Below are positions 38,823 to 46,507 of a DNA stretch of 48,338 bases, one piece after another. The translations under genes and the position numbers were made by a program. The stretch spans positions 1 to 48,338 of the IMG/VR virus record IMGVR_UViG_3300020215_000063. The stretch is one strand, 5' to 3'. Position 1 is the stretch's first letter. Every line of letters begins with the position of its first letter. Below the pieces are notes generated by a model. That model was not told the DNA's origin. It made no database searches and saw nothing but the letters and a program-made list of their open reading frames with translations. This DNA is from a virus.

Positions 38823-39083
38823 GTGAAATCCTACTCCGCTTGGGTCACAATCACCGGAAAGGTCTTCGTGGATGAAGACGAAATGATGGAAGTCCTGCAA
38901 GAGAAGTACCCTGATCTCTGCGTGTGGAACGAGGAAGAGGCCGAGTGGGTTAACGACTGCACGGCGGAGCAGGAGCGGGAGACGTTTGAAGAGATCGCCC
39001 GTCGCAAGCTCAGTGAGCACTTCCCCACTGACGAACCTCTTAAGTTCAACGAAGCTATCATCGACCTTTCCACCTTCCAGTGA
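38823..39083 (+). CDS. Hypothetical acidic protein
   Basis: 86 residues, GTG start after TATTCCTTCCCCCTCTACCC. Beta-start (YSAWVTITGKVFVDEDEMMEV), then acidic helices. Resembles small phage proteins that are otherwise unnamed. Confidence 0.6.
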   Translation: MKSYSAWVTITGKVFVDEDEMMEVLQEKYPDLCVWNEEEAEWVNDCTAEQERETFEEIARRKLSEHFPTDEPLKFNEAIIDLSTFQ

Positions 39084-39241
39084 TGTTCCTCGCCTTCACC
39101 CCTCCCGAGCCCTCCGGCCAGTACCAAGACGCCGAAGCACGGCTCGCCTGCCTCGCTGCCGAGAAGCTCCTGGCCCTCCACTTCGATGGGTGCCCTTGTG
39201 ACCGCTGCGAGAAGTGCCGTCTCGTTCTCTCCTTCCAATGA
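39083..39241 (+). CDS. Small Cys-rich protein
   Basis: 52 residues: helical start, then FDGCPCDRCEKCRLV, four Cys in ten residues, likely one zinc site. ATG overlaps the previous stop (TGATG). Confidence 0.6.
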   Translation: MFLAFTPPEPSGQYQDAEARLACLAAEKLLALHFDGCPCDRCEKCRLVLSFQ

Positions 39242-39303
39242 TCCCCACCTTCTACTTCTCCCTTGTGGCCTTTGGTGCCCTTCTAGCCTCTTTCCTCCTC
39301 TAA
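39238..39303 (+). CDS. 21-residue membrane peptide
   Basis: MIPTFYFSLVAFGALLASFLL, one hydrophobic helix; ATGA overlap with the previous gene. Among the shortest plausible genes here. Confidence 0.4.
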   Translation: MIPTFYFSLVAFGALLASFLL

Positions 39304-39307
39304 ACCC

Positions 39308-39859
39308 ATGGACAAAGCTCCCAAGCTCAACACCGTGATCCAGACCAACATCCCCCTGCGTCTGCGGATCAAAAAGTACGGCGGGGAGTTCGACGACAAG
39401 TTCAACCCCGGCAAGAAGACCTACTTCTACGTCTTCACCGACGAGAAAGGCAACGAGTACACCCACTCTGCTTCTGCCATCCAGCACGAAGCCCTCTCGA
39501 TCTTCCAAGAGGGGGATCTGGTGCAGGTCGTCCGCACTGAGAAGATGAGCGACGGCAAGCGGATGACGTACTACAACTGGACGCCTCCGGAGGGTGCCGA
39601 AGCCCGTGCCGCTGCGACCCCGCAATTCCAGAGCAACACCGCCGTCCAGCGACAGGAGCGGCAGCAGGAGGACCACCAGAAGGCCGCACGGATCAAGGAT
39701 GCCTGCATCTCTCTGCAAGGGCTGGTCCAGGCCTACATCATCCAGGGCAGAGAAGACCCCCTCGAAGCTGCCATCCTCATGCGTGAACAGATCATCAAGG
39801 AAGCTACCAAGATCGTTTCCCCCAAGCCTGGACCTGAACCCGCCGATTCCATTTTCTGA
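39308..39859 (+). CDS. OB-fold / SSB-like protein
   Basis: 183 residues. Residues 10-95 are beta-rich with FVTD-like strands (TYFYVFTDEKGNEYTHSAS, FQEGDLVQVVRTEKMSDGKRMTYYNW). A helical, Gln-rich linker follows, and the C terminus ends PEPADSIF, reminiscent of the acidic SSB tip that recruits replication proteins. A single-strand DNA-binding role is a good guess. No close family named. Confidence 0.55.
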   Translation: MDKAPKLNTVIQTNIPLRLRIKKYGGEFDDKFNPGKKTYFYVFTDEKGNEYTHSASAIQHEALSIFQEGDLVQVVRTEKMSDGKRMTYYNWTPPEGAEARAAATPQFQSNTAVQRQERQQEDHQKAARIKDACISLQGLVQAYIIQGREDPLEAAILMREQIIKEATKIVSPKPGPEPADSIF

Positions 39860-39878
39860 TTCCCTTTCCCCACTTTTC

Positions 39879-40061
39879 ATGGAAACCCGCACTATCTTCA
39901 TCGACAAGCGATTCCCCTCCGTAGAGCTGCTCGTCATCCCCACCGGCCTCCGCATCCGCAACGGTAAACCCGGCAAGCCCGAAGAAATGGAATGCGGTGA
40001 ACACCCCGATCTCGTCGCCGAAGCCTTCTACCGGGGCATGGCCTACGCTTCCGGCAAGTAA
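39879..40061 (+). CDS. Small hypothetical protein
   Basis: 60 residues, alpha/beta: METRTIFIDKRFPSVELLVIPTGLRIRNG, ending FYRGMAYASGK. Leader TTCCCTTTCCCCACTTTTC. No family. Confidence 0.6.
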   Translation: METRTIFIDKRFPSVELLVIPTGLRIRNGKPGKPEEMECGEHPDLVAEAFYRGMAYASGK

Positions 40062-40083
40062 CCCCCTCTGTTACGGTCTGGCC

Positions 40084-40203
40084 ATACCGACCGACTCTCT
40101 CCCTCCCGGCCCCTCTTTCGAGTCTTCCGCGAACATCCCGGAACTCGAAGAGGAAGAACGCCAGGATCTCCTCTCCTACCTCCGTTCCGAACTTGACCAA
40201 TGA
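40084..40203 (+). CDS. Small acidic ORF without clear start codon
   Basis: The 39 codons before the next gene read IPTDSLPPGPSFESSANIPELEEEERQDLLSYLRSELDQ-like protein (acidic helix at the end), and the stop overlaps the next ATG. No ATG/GTG/TTG lies in frame near its beginning; ATA or a GTG within the previous gene would be needed. Coordinates are approximate. Confidence 0.35.
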   Translation: MPTDSLPPGPSFESSANIPELEEEERQDLLSYLRSELDQ

Positions 40204-40607
40204 CTGGTGACCTTCTCACTCAACGGCTCGATTCCATCCTCTCCCTGCTCGAAGGCTCCGTGCGGCAGGCTGGACAGTTCGCGGTCGATCAGGCCCCTGA
40301 CCTCGTGCAGCAGCTTCTCGCTTGGAGCCTTATCCGCAGCATCATTCTGTCCCTCGCTTTTATCACCCTGTCCGTTGCAACTGCTCTTGTCGCCCCACGC
40401 CTCTGGCGAATCGGGATGAGGCGGAAAAGCGAAAGTGAGTACGGTACGGCAGGCGACGGATGGTTTGCCCTGTGCTTCATTCTTGTGGGTTCATCGTGTC
40501 TTTCCTTCGCCATGTTCATTGGGGGCGTACTGAATTGCGTTCAGATCCTGATCGCGCCGAAAGTCTGGCTCCTTGAGTATGCCGCTTCCTTCCTCAACCA
40601 CCCATGA
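40200..40607 (+). CDS. Two-pass membrane protein
   Basis: 135 residues. Helical start (LTQRLDSILSLLEGSVRQAG), membrane segments at ~45-66 (IRSIILSLAFITLSVATALV) and ~88-112 (WFALCFILVGSSCLSFAMFIGGV). Unknown role. Confidence 0.65.
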   Translation: MTGDLLTQRLDSILSLLEGSVRQAGQFAVDQAPDLVQQLLAWSLIRSIILSLAFITLSVATALVAPRLWRIGMRRKSESEYGTAGDGWFALCFILVGSSCLSFAMFIGGVLNCVQILIAPKVWLLEYAASFLNHP

Positions 40608-40954
40608 ACGTCACTGAAATCCTCCAGAACGGCCCCGAGATGATCCGCCAACGCGAGGACGTGGTGGAAGCCTTCCGGAAGACGCTCGACGAAGCTGAGC
40701 ACCGCCTGGACGTCGCCAAGGCCCTTGCCGCGTTGAAGTACGAAGGAGCGAAGAACCAGAAGCTCCTCGAAGCCGCCGTGACGACCGACAAGGACGTCCT
40801 CGAAGCGGAGGCCAAGGTGATCCAGGCGAAGGGGCAGTACAAGTCCGCCGAAATCGCCCTCCGGGAAGCGGAGAACCAATTTACTTCCGCCCGGAAGCTC
40901 GGCGGGATGGGAAACACCATCGCCGAGATCCGGTCTACCACCGATCAGCGGTGA
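40604..40954 (+). CDS. Coiled-coil protein
   Basis: 116 residues, almost wholly helical: REDVVEAFRKTLDEAEHRLDVAKALAAL and on, with heptad-like patterns. Coupled to its neighbours. Function unknown. Confidence 0.65.
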   Translation: MNVTEILQNGPEMIRQREDVVEAFRKTLDEAEHRLDVAKALAALKYEGAKNQKLLEAAVTTDKDVLEAEAKVIQAKGQYKSAEIALREAENQFTSARKLGGMGNTIAEIRSTTDQR

Positions 40955-41307
40955 CCGATCTCTCCGCCCATCTTGGCTGTCCGTTCCGTCTTAAGAATCC
41001 TTACCGGGTTTCTGGTGTTCACGAGGACAGTCTGGTCGAGATCCCCGCTACCGCCGTTGGCCACTGCTACGCCGTCTCCGGTCCAAAAATCACGGTTGCT
41101 TTCGCCGTCGAGCGAGGATGGATTAAGCGGTGGAACGACTGGCACATCCTCGGACGCGGCGGCTATGGGCATGCCGTCGTTTCTCTTCCACCCGAAGACT
41201 TCCTGCCAGCCGAAGCCACTGATCTGCTGAACGAGCAACCTTGCGGGTGCCACGACGACCCGACCTACGGACACGTCATCATGGCCGGGTGCCCTCTTCA
41301 CGACTGA
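40951..41307 (+). CDS. Small His/Cys-containing protein
   Basis: 118 residues, GTG start overlapping the previous stop (GTGA). Beta-rich (CYAVSGPKITVAFAVERGWI), with a C-terminal set CGCHDDPTYGHVIMAGCPLHD that could bind metal. No family recognised. Confidence 0.6.
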   Translation: MTDLSAHLGCPFRLKNPYRVSGVHEDSLVEIPATAVGHCYAVSGPKITVAFAVERGWIKRWNDWHILGRGGYGHAVVSLPPEDFLPAEATDLLNEQPCGCHDDPTYGHVIMAGCPLHD

Positions 41308-41356
41308 CCTGGCGCGACAGAAGGAAAGACGCTCTAATGCGGGATGGAGGTGTTCC

Positions 41357-41563
41357 GTGAAGTGTCCCAAGTGCCATCGTCCCGTTTTCCGCTGCATCTG
41401 CGTGTTCGACCTTACCGGGCGAGTTCCCGCAAGGTCTGCTTCAGCCGCTTCCGTGCCTCCTCCGCGATCAGGGAGGGGACCGGGTTCTCCTTCAGTGCCT
41501 TCGCCTCCTGCTCGAACTGGGCCAGGGCGAGCCTGGCTTGCTGCTCCTTCGAGGAGCCCCTGA
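41357..41563 (+). CDS. Truncated zinc-ribbon gene running into antisense sequence
   Basis: GTG start with a strong GGAGG 6 nt upstream. The first ~24 residues are a zinc ribbon (MKCPKCHRPVFRCICVFDLTG); the remaining ~44 are Pro/Ser/Arg-rich and lie antisense to the convergent gene at 41412-41597, so they look like chance coding. The original 3' end was probably replaced when the integration module joined. Confidence 0.45.
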   Translation: MKCPKCHRPVFRCICVFDLTGRVPARSASAASVPPPRSGRGPGSPSVPSPPARTGPGRAWLAAPSRSP

Positions 41564-41597
41564 CTTCACCCAGCATCTCGGCGATCTCGCGGTCCAT
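41412..41597 (-). CDS. Helical hypothetical protein
   Basis: 61 residues: MDREIAEMLGEVRGSSKEQQARLALAQFEQ, helical with balanced charge. Coupled to the gene before it (TGATG). First gene of the minus-strand module that contains attP. Confidence 0.6.
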   Translation of the reverse strand: MDREIAEMLGEVRGSSKEQQARLALAQFEQEAKALKENPVPSLIAEEARKRLKQTLRELAR

Positions 41598-41800
41598 CAG
41601 GGCACCACGGAACGGACCTGATCGTGGAAGCTGCCCATCTCCGCGAGGATGCGGTATCCCGCCTCTTCCGGGTTCACCCCTTCTCGTTCCAGCTCCCTCC
41701 GCTTCTGGTCGAACCGGACCATGAAGGCCTGGTACTCCCGCTCGCGCTGGCGGTTCTGATCGCGGGGGTCCTCGTTCCGAAGGGGCTCAGGGGCGTTCAC
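41597..41800 (-). CDS. Charged helical protein next to attP
   Basis: 67 residues, GTG start with GGAGG close upstream: MNAPEPLRNEDPRDQNRQRE, then VRFDQKRRELEREGVNPEEAGYRI. A longer open frame continues into the attP arm region and is not credible. Function unknown; might be an integration accessory by position. Confidence 0.55.
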   Translation of the reverse strand: MNAPEPLRNEDPRDQNRQREREYQAFMVRFDQKRRELEREGVNPEEAGYRILAEMGSFHDQVRSVVP

Positions 41801-41889
41801 GGCCTCCAGCTTACGCCGACCCGTGTTTCCGCGCCACTGGACACCGGCGGGGAGCGCCCTACAACACGCGAGCGTGGCGTCGGCAGGCG

Positions 41890-42142
41890 GATACGGTTCG
41901 ATACGGTAAGGGTGGAAAATCGAGGCATCGAACCGTATCATGGACGGTAACGGTGACCCCAAAAGTCATCCGTTTAGCCTGAAAACACGCAAAAGGGCAG
42001 TTAGCTCAGTTGGTAGAGCGAGCGACTGAAAATCGCTAGGTCGCCGGTTCAACCCCGGCTCTGCCCACTCTAGAAAACAAGGGGTTTTAAGCGAACCCCG
42101 ACCAGTCCAGAGCCCGCGTGATACGGTAAACGGATACGGTAA
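41890..42142. other. attP region with repeated arm-type sites
   Basis: The motif GATACGGTAA or GATACGGTTC appears at 41890, 41900 and inverted at 41930-41939 on the left of tRNA-Phe, with a weaker copy at 41942, and twice on the right at 42120 and 42133. The left copies form a perfect 13-bp inverted repeat (GATACGGTTCGAT/ATCGAACCGTATC, 41890-41902 and 41927-41939). Such repeats flanking a tRNA core are what lambda-type integrases bind at attP. Confidence 0.7.
41995..42067 (+). tRNA. tRNA-Phe (GAA), attP core
   Basis: Cloverleaf: acceptor GGGCAGT/TCTGCCC with a mismatch at the innermost pair (7:66), D stem GCTC/GAGC, anticodon stem AGCGA/TCGCT with loop CTGAAAA, T stem GCCGG/CCGGC. No encoded CCA (unlike tRNA-His). 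It sits between the arm-site repeats and 132 bp before the integrase gene, so it likely serves as the integration core and can restore the host tRNA gene on insertion. Confidence 0.9.
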
Positions 42143-42149
42143 AGACAAA

Positions 42150-42179
42150 CCCCCGCCCCGGCGGCAACCGGGACGGGGG
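42150..42179 (+). promoter_or_regulatory. Hairpin in integrase leader
   Basis: CCCCCG-c-CCCGG / CCGGG-a-CGGGGG, 11 bp with one C-A mismatch and a CGGCAA loop, ending 19 bp before the start codon. It may limit integrase translation or end transcription entering from tRNA-Phe. Confidence 0.55.
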
Positions 42180-42198
42180 CGGCAACCCGAGGGTCACC

Positions 42199-43515
42199 GT
42201 GCACCCCTTGGGAGTCCGAACCGTGAAAAATCCTGCTCCGTGGTACTGGGAAAACCGGAACTGCTGGGCCGTCGTCATCGACGGCAAGCGGCACGTCCTG
42301 GGCGAGCATCCGTCCGATGCCCCGCCGCCCCGCAAGAAGAACAACAAGTGGGTCGTCCCGAAGGCCATCCAGGATCGCTATGACGATCTGAAGATGGAAC
42401 TCCGGGGCAAGCCCGTGGTCCCCTCCCCGCACGCCCCGAAGGCCGTGGTCACGGTCGGGGACGTGTTCGAGAAGTTCCTGGAGTGGTGCCAGGGCAACCG
42501 CTCCGAGCGGACCTACGAGTGGTCCCGCAACCACATCCAGTCCTTCGTCAACGCGCTCAAGGCCCGCGGCGAGCCCGCCGGGAAACTCCCCGCCACCGAC
42601 CTGAAGCCGTTCCACGTCTCCGAGTGGGTGGACGAGAACCGCAAGAAGCGGCCCGGCAAGCGGGCCTGGGGGCCGAACCACTCCCGCGGGGCGATCACCG
42701 CGGTGAAGCGTGCCTACGCCTGGGCGGTCAACGAGGGCCACATCGACCGCAACCCCATCCGCGGGGTCAAAAAGCCCCCGGCCAAACGCCGGGAACAGGT
42801 GCTGACCCGCGGGGAGTTCGACCACCTGCTCTCCCAGGTGAAGGACGCGGCATTCCGCGACGTCCTCGAATTCTGCTGGGAGACCGGCTGCCGGGTGCAG
42901 GAGGTCCGGGTCCTCGAAGCCGAGCACTACAAGGCCGACCGCGGCCGGTTCGAGCTGCCCCCGACGCAGGCCAAGGGCAAGAAGCGGTGGCGGCTGATTT
43001 ACCTCACGCCGCGGGCCGAGGAGATCGTCCGGCCGCTCGTCCTCCGGCACCCCGAAGGCCCGGTCTTCCGGAACACCGACGGCAACCCGTGGGACGCCCA
43101 GAACTTCAACTGCCGCTTCTTCCGCCTCCAGCGGCGGCTCGGCCGCGAGGCCCTGGGCGGCGTCGAGCCGGACCCCGAGCTGGTCACGGCCCTGGCGAAG
43201 ACGCTCCCGAGGACGACGCGGGAGAAGGGCGTGGTGCGGCCGAAGACGGAGAAGGAGCTGCTCCGCGAGGCCCGCAAGAAGCTGTCCGGGGACATCGCCG
43301 CGAAGGCCGGGACGAAGTTCGCCCTCACGGCCATCCGCCACTCGTTCGCCACCCGCCTGCTGGAGAGCGGCTGCGACCACGTCACGGTCGCGATGTTGAT
43401 GGGCCACGTAGACGCCGTAATGCTGGCCCGGGTCTATTCCCACGTCGGCGAGCGGACCGACTTCCTCCGGGAAGCCCTGCTCAAAATTGCAGGTGCTTCG
43501 GCTTCGGCGGCGTAG
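42199..43515 (+). CDS. int: Tyrosine integrase
   Basis: 438 residues, GTG start with GAGGG 7 nt upstream. N-terminal arm-binding region, SAM-like core-binding domain at ~85-190 (VGDVFEKFLEWCQGN), and the catalytic domain with R232 (TGCRVQEV), R380 and H381 (AIRHSFAT), H403 (MGHVDAV) and nucleophile Y413 (ARVYSHV). The first His of the usual HxxR box is Thr377, a tolerated variant. Inserts the circular genome at a tRNA-Phe site. Confidence 0.93.
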   Translation: MHPLGVRTVKNPAPWYWENRNCWAVVIDGKRHVLGEHPSDAPPPRKKNNKWVVPKAIQDRYDDLKMELRGKPVVPSPHAPKAVVTVGDVFEKFLEWCQGNRSERTYEWSRNHIQSFVNALKARGEPAGKLPATDLKPFHVSEWVDENRKKRPGKRAWGPNHSRGAITAVKRAYAWAVNEGHIDRNPIRGVKKPPAKRREQVLTRGEFDHLLSQVKDAAFRDVLEFCWETGCRVQEVRVLEAEHYKADRGRFELPPTQAKGKKRWRLIYLTPRAEEIVRPLVLRHPEGPVFRNTDGNPWDAQNFNCRFFRLQRRLGREALGGVEPDPELVTALAKTLPRTTREKGVVRPKTEKELLREARKKLSGDIAAKAGTKFALTAIRHSFATRLLESGCDHVTVAMLMGHVDAVMLARVYSHVGERTDFLREALLKIAGASASAA

Positions 43516-43726
43516 TCACGGTGGGCACGGATGCCTCCGTCTCGTGCCGGTTGCCCTGGAGCCAGGCGAGGAAGTCCGCTTCCTTGATCAGGTACTTCCC
43601 CCTGGCCCCTCGCTTGCTCGGGACGCGGAAGAACGGCAGCAGGCCGTCCTTCATGGCGCTGTACAGCAGGCTGCGGCTCAGCGGGTAGTTCTCCGCGTAG
43701 TACGCGGGTGGATGTAGGTCGCTCAC
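43481..43726 (-). CDS. Excisionase-like HTH protein
   Basis: 81 residues, GTG start overlapping the TIGR02996 stop (GTGA). A MerR/AlpA-type helix-turn-helix: YPLSRSLLYSAMKDGLLPFFRVPSKRGARGKYLIKEADFLAWL. Such proteins direct integrase toward excision. It is convergent with int, overlapping its end by 35 bp, so antisense effects between the two are possible. Confidence 0.75.
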   Translation of the reverse strand: MSDLHPPAYYAENYPLSRSLLYSAMKDGLLPFFRVPSKRGARGKYLIKEADFLAWLQGNRHETEASVPTVTTPPKPKHLQF

Positions 43727-44364
43727 GGGAGCCTCAGCAGCAGGTAGAACGCTCGGGCGGTTTCCTTGACCTCTTTGACAAGTCCGGACAGCGGGTGCGG
43801 CGCTCGTGGGCGCTTCGGTGCCCACCGTGGCCGCTGCGGGGGAGCTGGCTTCGCCCAGAAGGCCGACACGCGCGTCCACCACCACTGGTCCACGTCAAGC
43901 TGGTACACCCCTAAGTACCAAGTGATCTGGTTCACGAGCGCCGGGTCCGCGTCGTCCCAGCGGCCTTTCTCCGTCCAGGACCAGAGCCAGATACAGAAGG
44001 CTTCTGCGAACCGGCCGGTCTCGAACAGCCAATCGGCGTACTCCAGCACCAGAGGCTCGTTCCACCGCTCGCTGTACAGGACGGGCAGGACAACATCGTC
44101 GTGCATGGAACGCTTCGGCCGGGGGAGGAACCGCTTCCTCCACTCCTCGGGCACGGTCCCGGCCCGATGGATGCGGATCATCTCGAACAGGAGGTCGAGG
44201 CGGCGCTTCTCCTCGTCCTCCCGCTGCACCGCGACGAACAGCCGGAGCCACCGCGCCTTCTCTTCCTCGTGGTGCTCGTCGAGCCAGTCGGCCAGCACCA
44301 GCTTCGGGGTGTCGTCCTGGGGGTGGGCCAGGCACGTCAGTTCCAGGGCTTCGCGATCATCCAT
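43723..44364 (-). CDS. TIGR02996-domain protein
   Basis: 213 residues. Residues 1-45 (REALELTCLAHPQDDTPKLVLADWLDEH) match the TIGR02996 repeat-companion domain, a family expanded in Gemmata and related planctomycetes and of unknown function. The rest is helical with many Trp. AAGGAG lies 7 nt before the start. The best single clue to the host. Confidence 0.75.
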   Translation of the reverse strand: MDDREALELTCLAHPQDDTPKLVLADWLDEHHEEEKARWLRLFVAVQREDEEKRRLDLLFEMIRIHRAGTVPEEWRKRFLPRPKRSMHDDVVLPVLYSERWNEPLVLEYADWLFETGRFAEAFCIWLWSWTEKGRWDDADPALVNQITWYLGVYQLDVDQWWWTRVSAFWAKPAPPQRPRWAPKRPRAPHPLSGLVKEVKETARAFYLLLRLP

Positions 44365-44605
44365 GGGACGGCTCCTTGAAGCGGCGGAACCACTCGGCCC
44401 GCTTCTGCTCCAGAATCCTCAACCATTCCTTGTTGAGTTCCTTCCGGCTCTCCTCCACGGCCTCGTTGATCCGGCGAAGGACGATCTCGAAGATGGGCTC
44501 GAAGAACGCGCGATTCTCGCACTGGTCCGTGCTCCACACGCCGAGGCGGAAGCAGTGCTCAACGATGTCGTCGTAGGTGTGCTCGGCCTTGTGGAGCGTG
44601 TTCAT
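44357..44605 (-). CDS. Helical hypothetical protein
   Basis: 82 residues: EHTYDDIVEHCFRLGVWSTDQ, then FEPIFEIVLRRINEAVEESRKELNKEW, charged and helical. Overlaps the TIGR02996 start by 8 bp. No family. Confidence 0.6.
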   Translation of the reverse strand: MNTLHKAEHTYDDIVEHCFRLGVWSTDQCENRAFFEPIFEIVLRRINEAVEESRKELNKEWLRILEQKRAEWFRRFKEPSHG

Positions 44606-44606
44606 C

Positions 44607-44813
44607 TCACATCCCCAGCGTCCGAAAGAGTCCCTGAAGCAGGAGATAAAGAATCCCCATGCTTAGTAAGTAAATCCGCACGAGACGCTTGCTCGTCAGG
44701 ACGGGGTGCTCCCCGCTCTTCTGTCCAGCCATGTACGCCAGGTGGACCGCCGTCGCGCTCCAGGCGACGAACACGACGGCGCTGATCATCGGGTTCTCGA
44801 CGGTGAACTTCAC
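44607..44813 (-). CDS. Two-pass membrane protein
   Basis: 68 residues; membrane segments MISAVVFVAWSATAVHLAYMAG and VRIYLLSMGILYLLLQGLF. Coupled to the upstream gene (ATGA). Confidence 0.6.
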   Translation of the reverse strand: MKFTVENPMISAVVFVAWSATAVHLAYMAGQKSGEHPVLTSKRLVRIYLLSMGILYLLLQGLFRTLGM

Positions 44814-45043
44814 GGCTCGTCCCCGAGCGGCAGGAACACTTCCCCGTTGGGCTTGATGACGACCTTGTCGAATCCCTGGATGACGAGTTCAAAGTCTTCG
44901 TCCTCCGGCTTCGGGGCCGGTTGCACGGGTTGGACTTTGGCAGGAGCGGGGGGATCGTCGCTCGCTGAGTACCCGATCACGAGGCCCAGCGCGGCGCACC
45001 CCAGATAGAACGACAGGCAGCGCCAGGTGAAGTGGGTCTTCAC
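44810..45043 (-). CDS. Membrane-anchored exported protein
   Basis: 77 residues, GTG start overlapping the zinc-ribbon stop (GTGA). Anchor TWRCLSFYLGCAALGLVIGYSA, Pro-rich linker (DDPPAPAKVQPVQPAP), then a small acidic beta domain. Unknown role. Confidence 0.6.
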   Translation of the reverse strand: MKTHFTWRCLSFYLGCAALGLVIGYSASDDPPAPAKVQPVQPAPKPEDEDFELVIQGFDKVVIKPNGEVFLPLGDEP

Positions 45044-45237
45044 TGCCCCCCAGATGCCTCCTTCCCCCGGCTGGCCGCCCGCGCCTTGCACTGGCGTTCC
45101 ACGCACTTCGGGCACAGGGGCTCGTCCGTCAGCGTCCCCCGCTCGCAGGTCCAGGTCAGGTTCGTCGCCTTCTCGCAGAGCGTGCATGTCATCCCCTCTT
45201 TGAAGTTGGTGATCCGGAAAAACTTCCCCTCGTTCAT
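45040..45237 (-). CDS. Small zinc-ribbon protein
   Basis: 65 residues with CTLC (residues 18-21), then CERGTLTDEPLCPKC and a basic Ala-rich tail. Probable nucleic-acid-binding accessory of the replication module. Confidence 0.6.
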   Translation of the reverse strand: MNEGKFFRITNFKEGMTCTLCEKATNLTWTCERGTLTDEPLCPKCVERQCKARAASRGKEASGGQ

Positions 45238-45238
45238 G

Positions 45239-46009
45239 TCATCTCCCGAACACGGACTTGATGGCGGAGCGGCACTTATGAATCAGCTCAGCCTCGCTCC
45301 ATTCAGGCTGGGCATTCCCCGAAGCGTTCCACTCACGCATCAGGGCAAGTGTCTTCTCGAAGTCTCCCCCGGTCGCCTCGGCCACTCGACAGGCGGCTCG
45401 GAAACAGGCCCGGTCACCGCCCTCGCCCTGGACGCTCAGAATTCGCCCTATGTACCGACGGACCTTCTCGATCTCGTCCGTCAGCGGGAATGTCGGTCGG
45501 ATCGGCGCGAGCTTCGGCTTCTCGAATTCCTTCAGTAGCTCGACAGGAAAGATGGGCAGTTCTTCTTGTCGAGTAATTCCGTTCTCCCAGCGGTACAGCC
45601 AGTCAGTAGCGGGATGACGCGAGGGGCTTACGGTCACCACGCCATGCGTCAAGATGTCCACGTCCAGGCCGCCGATCTTGATCCGGTTCGGGAACTCCAC
45701 GCCCTCCGGAAGCTGGAAGAAATCGTGGCGACCGCGCGACGTAAGGGACGCCATCGGGGACCGCAACCCAGCGAACGGCCCCTGCCTTGGTCCGTCTTCG
45801 TCCTTCACCAAGAGCCGATCCCACAATCGGAACCCCAGGTTGAACTCGCCCCGCCGAAGCTGGATCTCCAGCGAGGCGCGGTCCATCGGCCCCGTCTCCT
45901 TGAAGGCCAGCGCCTTCCCCTTCAGCAGCCGCAAGCGGTCGCCGTACCCGTAGCTCCGGTATTGCCTGGCCGCGTGGATCTTCATCTCGGCTTCCAACGG
46001 GGACAGCAT
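45239..46009 (-). CDS. Reduced Prim-Pol-like replication protein
   Basis: 256 residues. The middle (TSRGRHDFF, GGLDVDILTHGVVTVSPSRHPATDWLYRWENG) matches the later motifs of bifunctional primase/polymerases: the GxH block and 'G-VV-PSRHP-G--Y-W'. The C-terminal ~90 residues (CRVAEATGGDFEKTLALMREWNAS) resemble the PriCT-type helical domain. The first acidic DxD motif is unclear (LVKDEDGP), so priming activity is not certain. Likely the replication initiator of the element. No helicase domain is present. Confidence 0.65.
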   Translation of the reverse strand: MLSPLEAEMKIHAARQYRSYGYGDRLRLLKGKALAFKETGPMDRASLEIQLRRGEFNLGFRLWDRLLVKDEDGPRQGPFAGLRSPMASLTSRGRHDFFQLPEGVEFPNRIKIGGLDVDILTHGVVTVSPSRHPATDWLYRWENGITRQEELPIFPVELLKEFEKPKLAPIRPTFPLTDEIEKVRRYIGRILSVQGEGGDRACFRAACRVAEATGGDFEKTLALMREWNASGNAQPEWSEAELIHKCRSAIKSVFGR

Positions 46010-46016
46010 ACCTGGG

Positions 46017-46241
46017 TCAACCTTGCTCCCACGCCATCATGAGGAACACGAAACCGACGGTCAGCGATCCGCACCCCACGTACATCAGGAACCTCGACAT
46101 CGCCGCCACGCCGAAGAGGATGGCGATACAGCCCAAGAGCCACAGCACGAGCCCGACGTCCTTGCGGTAGCGGTCAAGCCACTCGTCAAAGTTCCGCGGA
46201 GGGCCTTCGTCGAACTCCTCTTCGTCTTCATCAGCGCGCAC
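46017..46241 (-). CDS. Two-pass membrane protein
   Basis: 74 residues, GTG start with GAGG 5 nt upstream. Acidic N terminus, then two membrane segments (VGLVLWLLGCIAILFGVAAM and FLMYVGCGSLTVGFVFLMMAW). Confidence 0.6.
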   Translation of the reverse strand: MRADEDEEEFDEGPPRNFDEWLDRYRKDVGLVLWLLGCIAILFGVAAMSRFLMYVGCGSLTVGFVFLMMAWEQG

Positions 46242-46321
46242 GGGACCTCTATCAGCCTTTGGCTGTTGATTCGGGGGGAGCGGAGGCGACGGGTGGGCGG
46301 GTACGATAAGCCCCGGAGGGC

Positions 46322-46507
46322 TTACCCGAGGAACAGTCGGCGGAGGATGCCGCGGCGGTCGTTGAAGACTTCCGCGTCCTCCAACTCGAAGAACTGCTCG
46401 GGGCGTTCCTTCAGCAGCTCACAGAGACGTTTCGCGGCGGCCTCGCGGGTTTCGCCGTAGGCCCGCCAGTGGTTCCAGCGGATGCGGAAGGCGTGAAGGT
46501 TTTTCAT
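46322..46507 (-). CDS. Small helical protein
   Basis: 61 residues: MKNLHAFRIRWNHWRAYGETREAAAKRLCELLKERPEQFFE. Basic then acidic. Overlaps the preceding gene by 4 bp (ATGA). Confidence 0.6.
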   Translation of the reverse strand: MKNLHAFRIRWNHWRAYGETREAAAKRLCELLKERPEQFFELEDAEVFNDRRGILRRLFLG

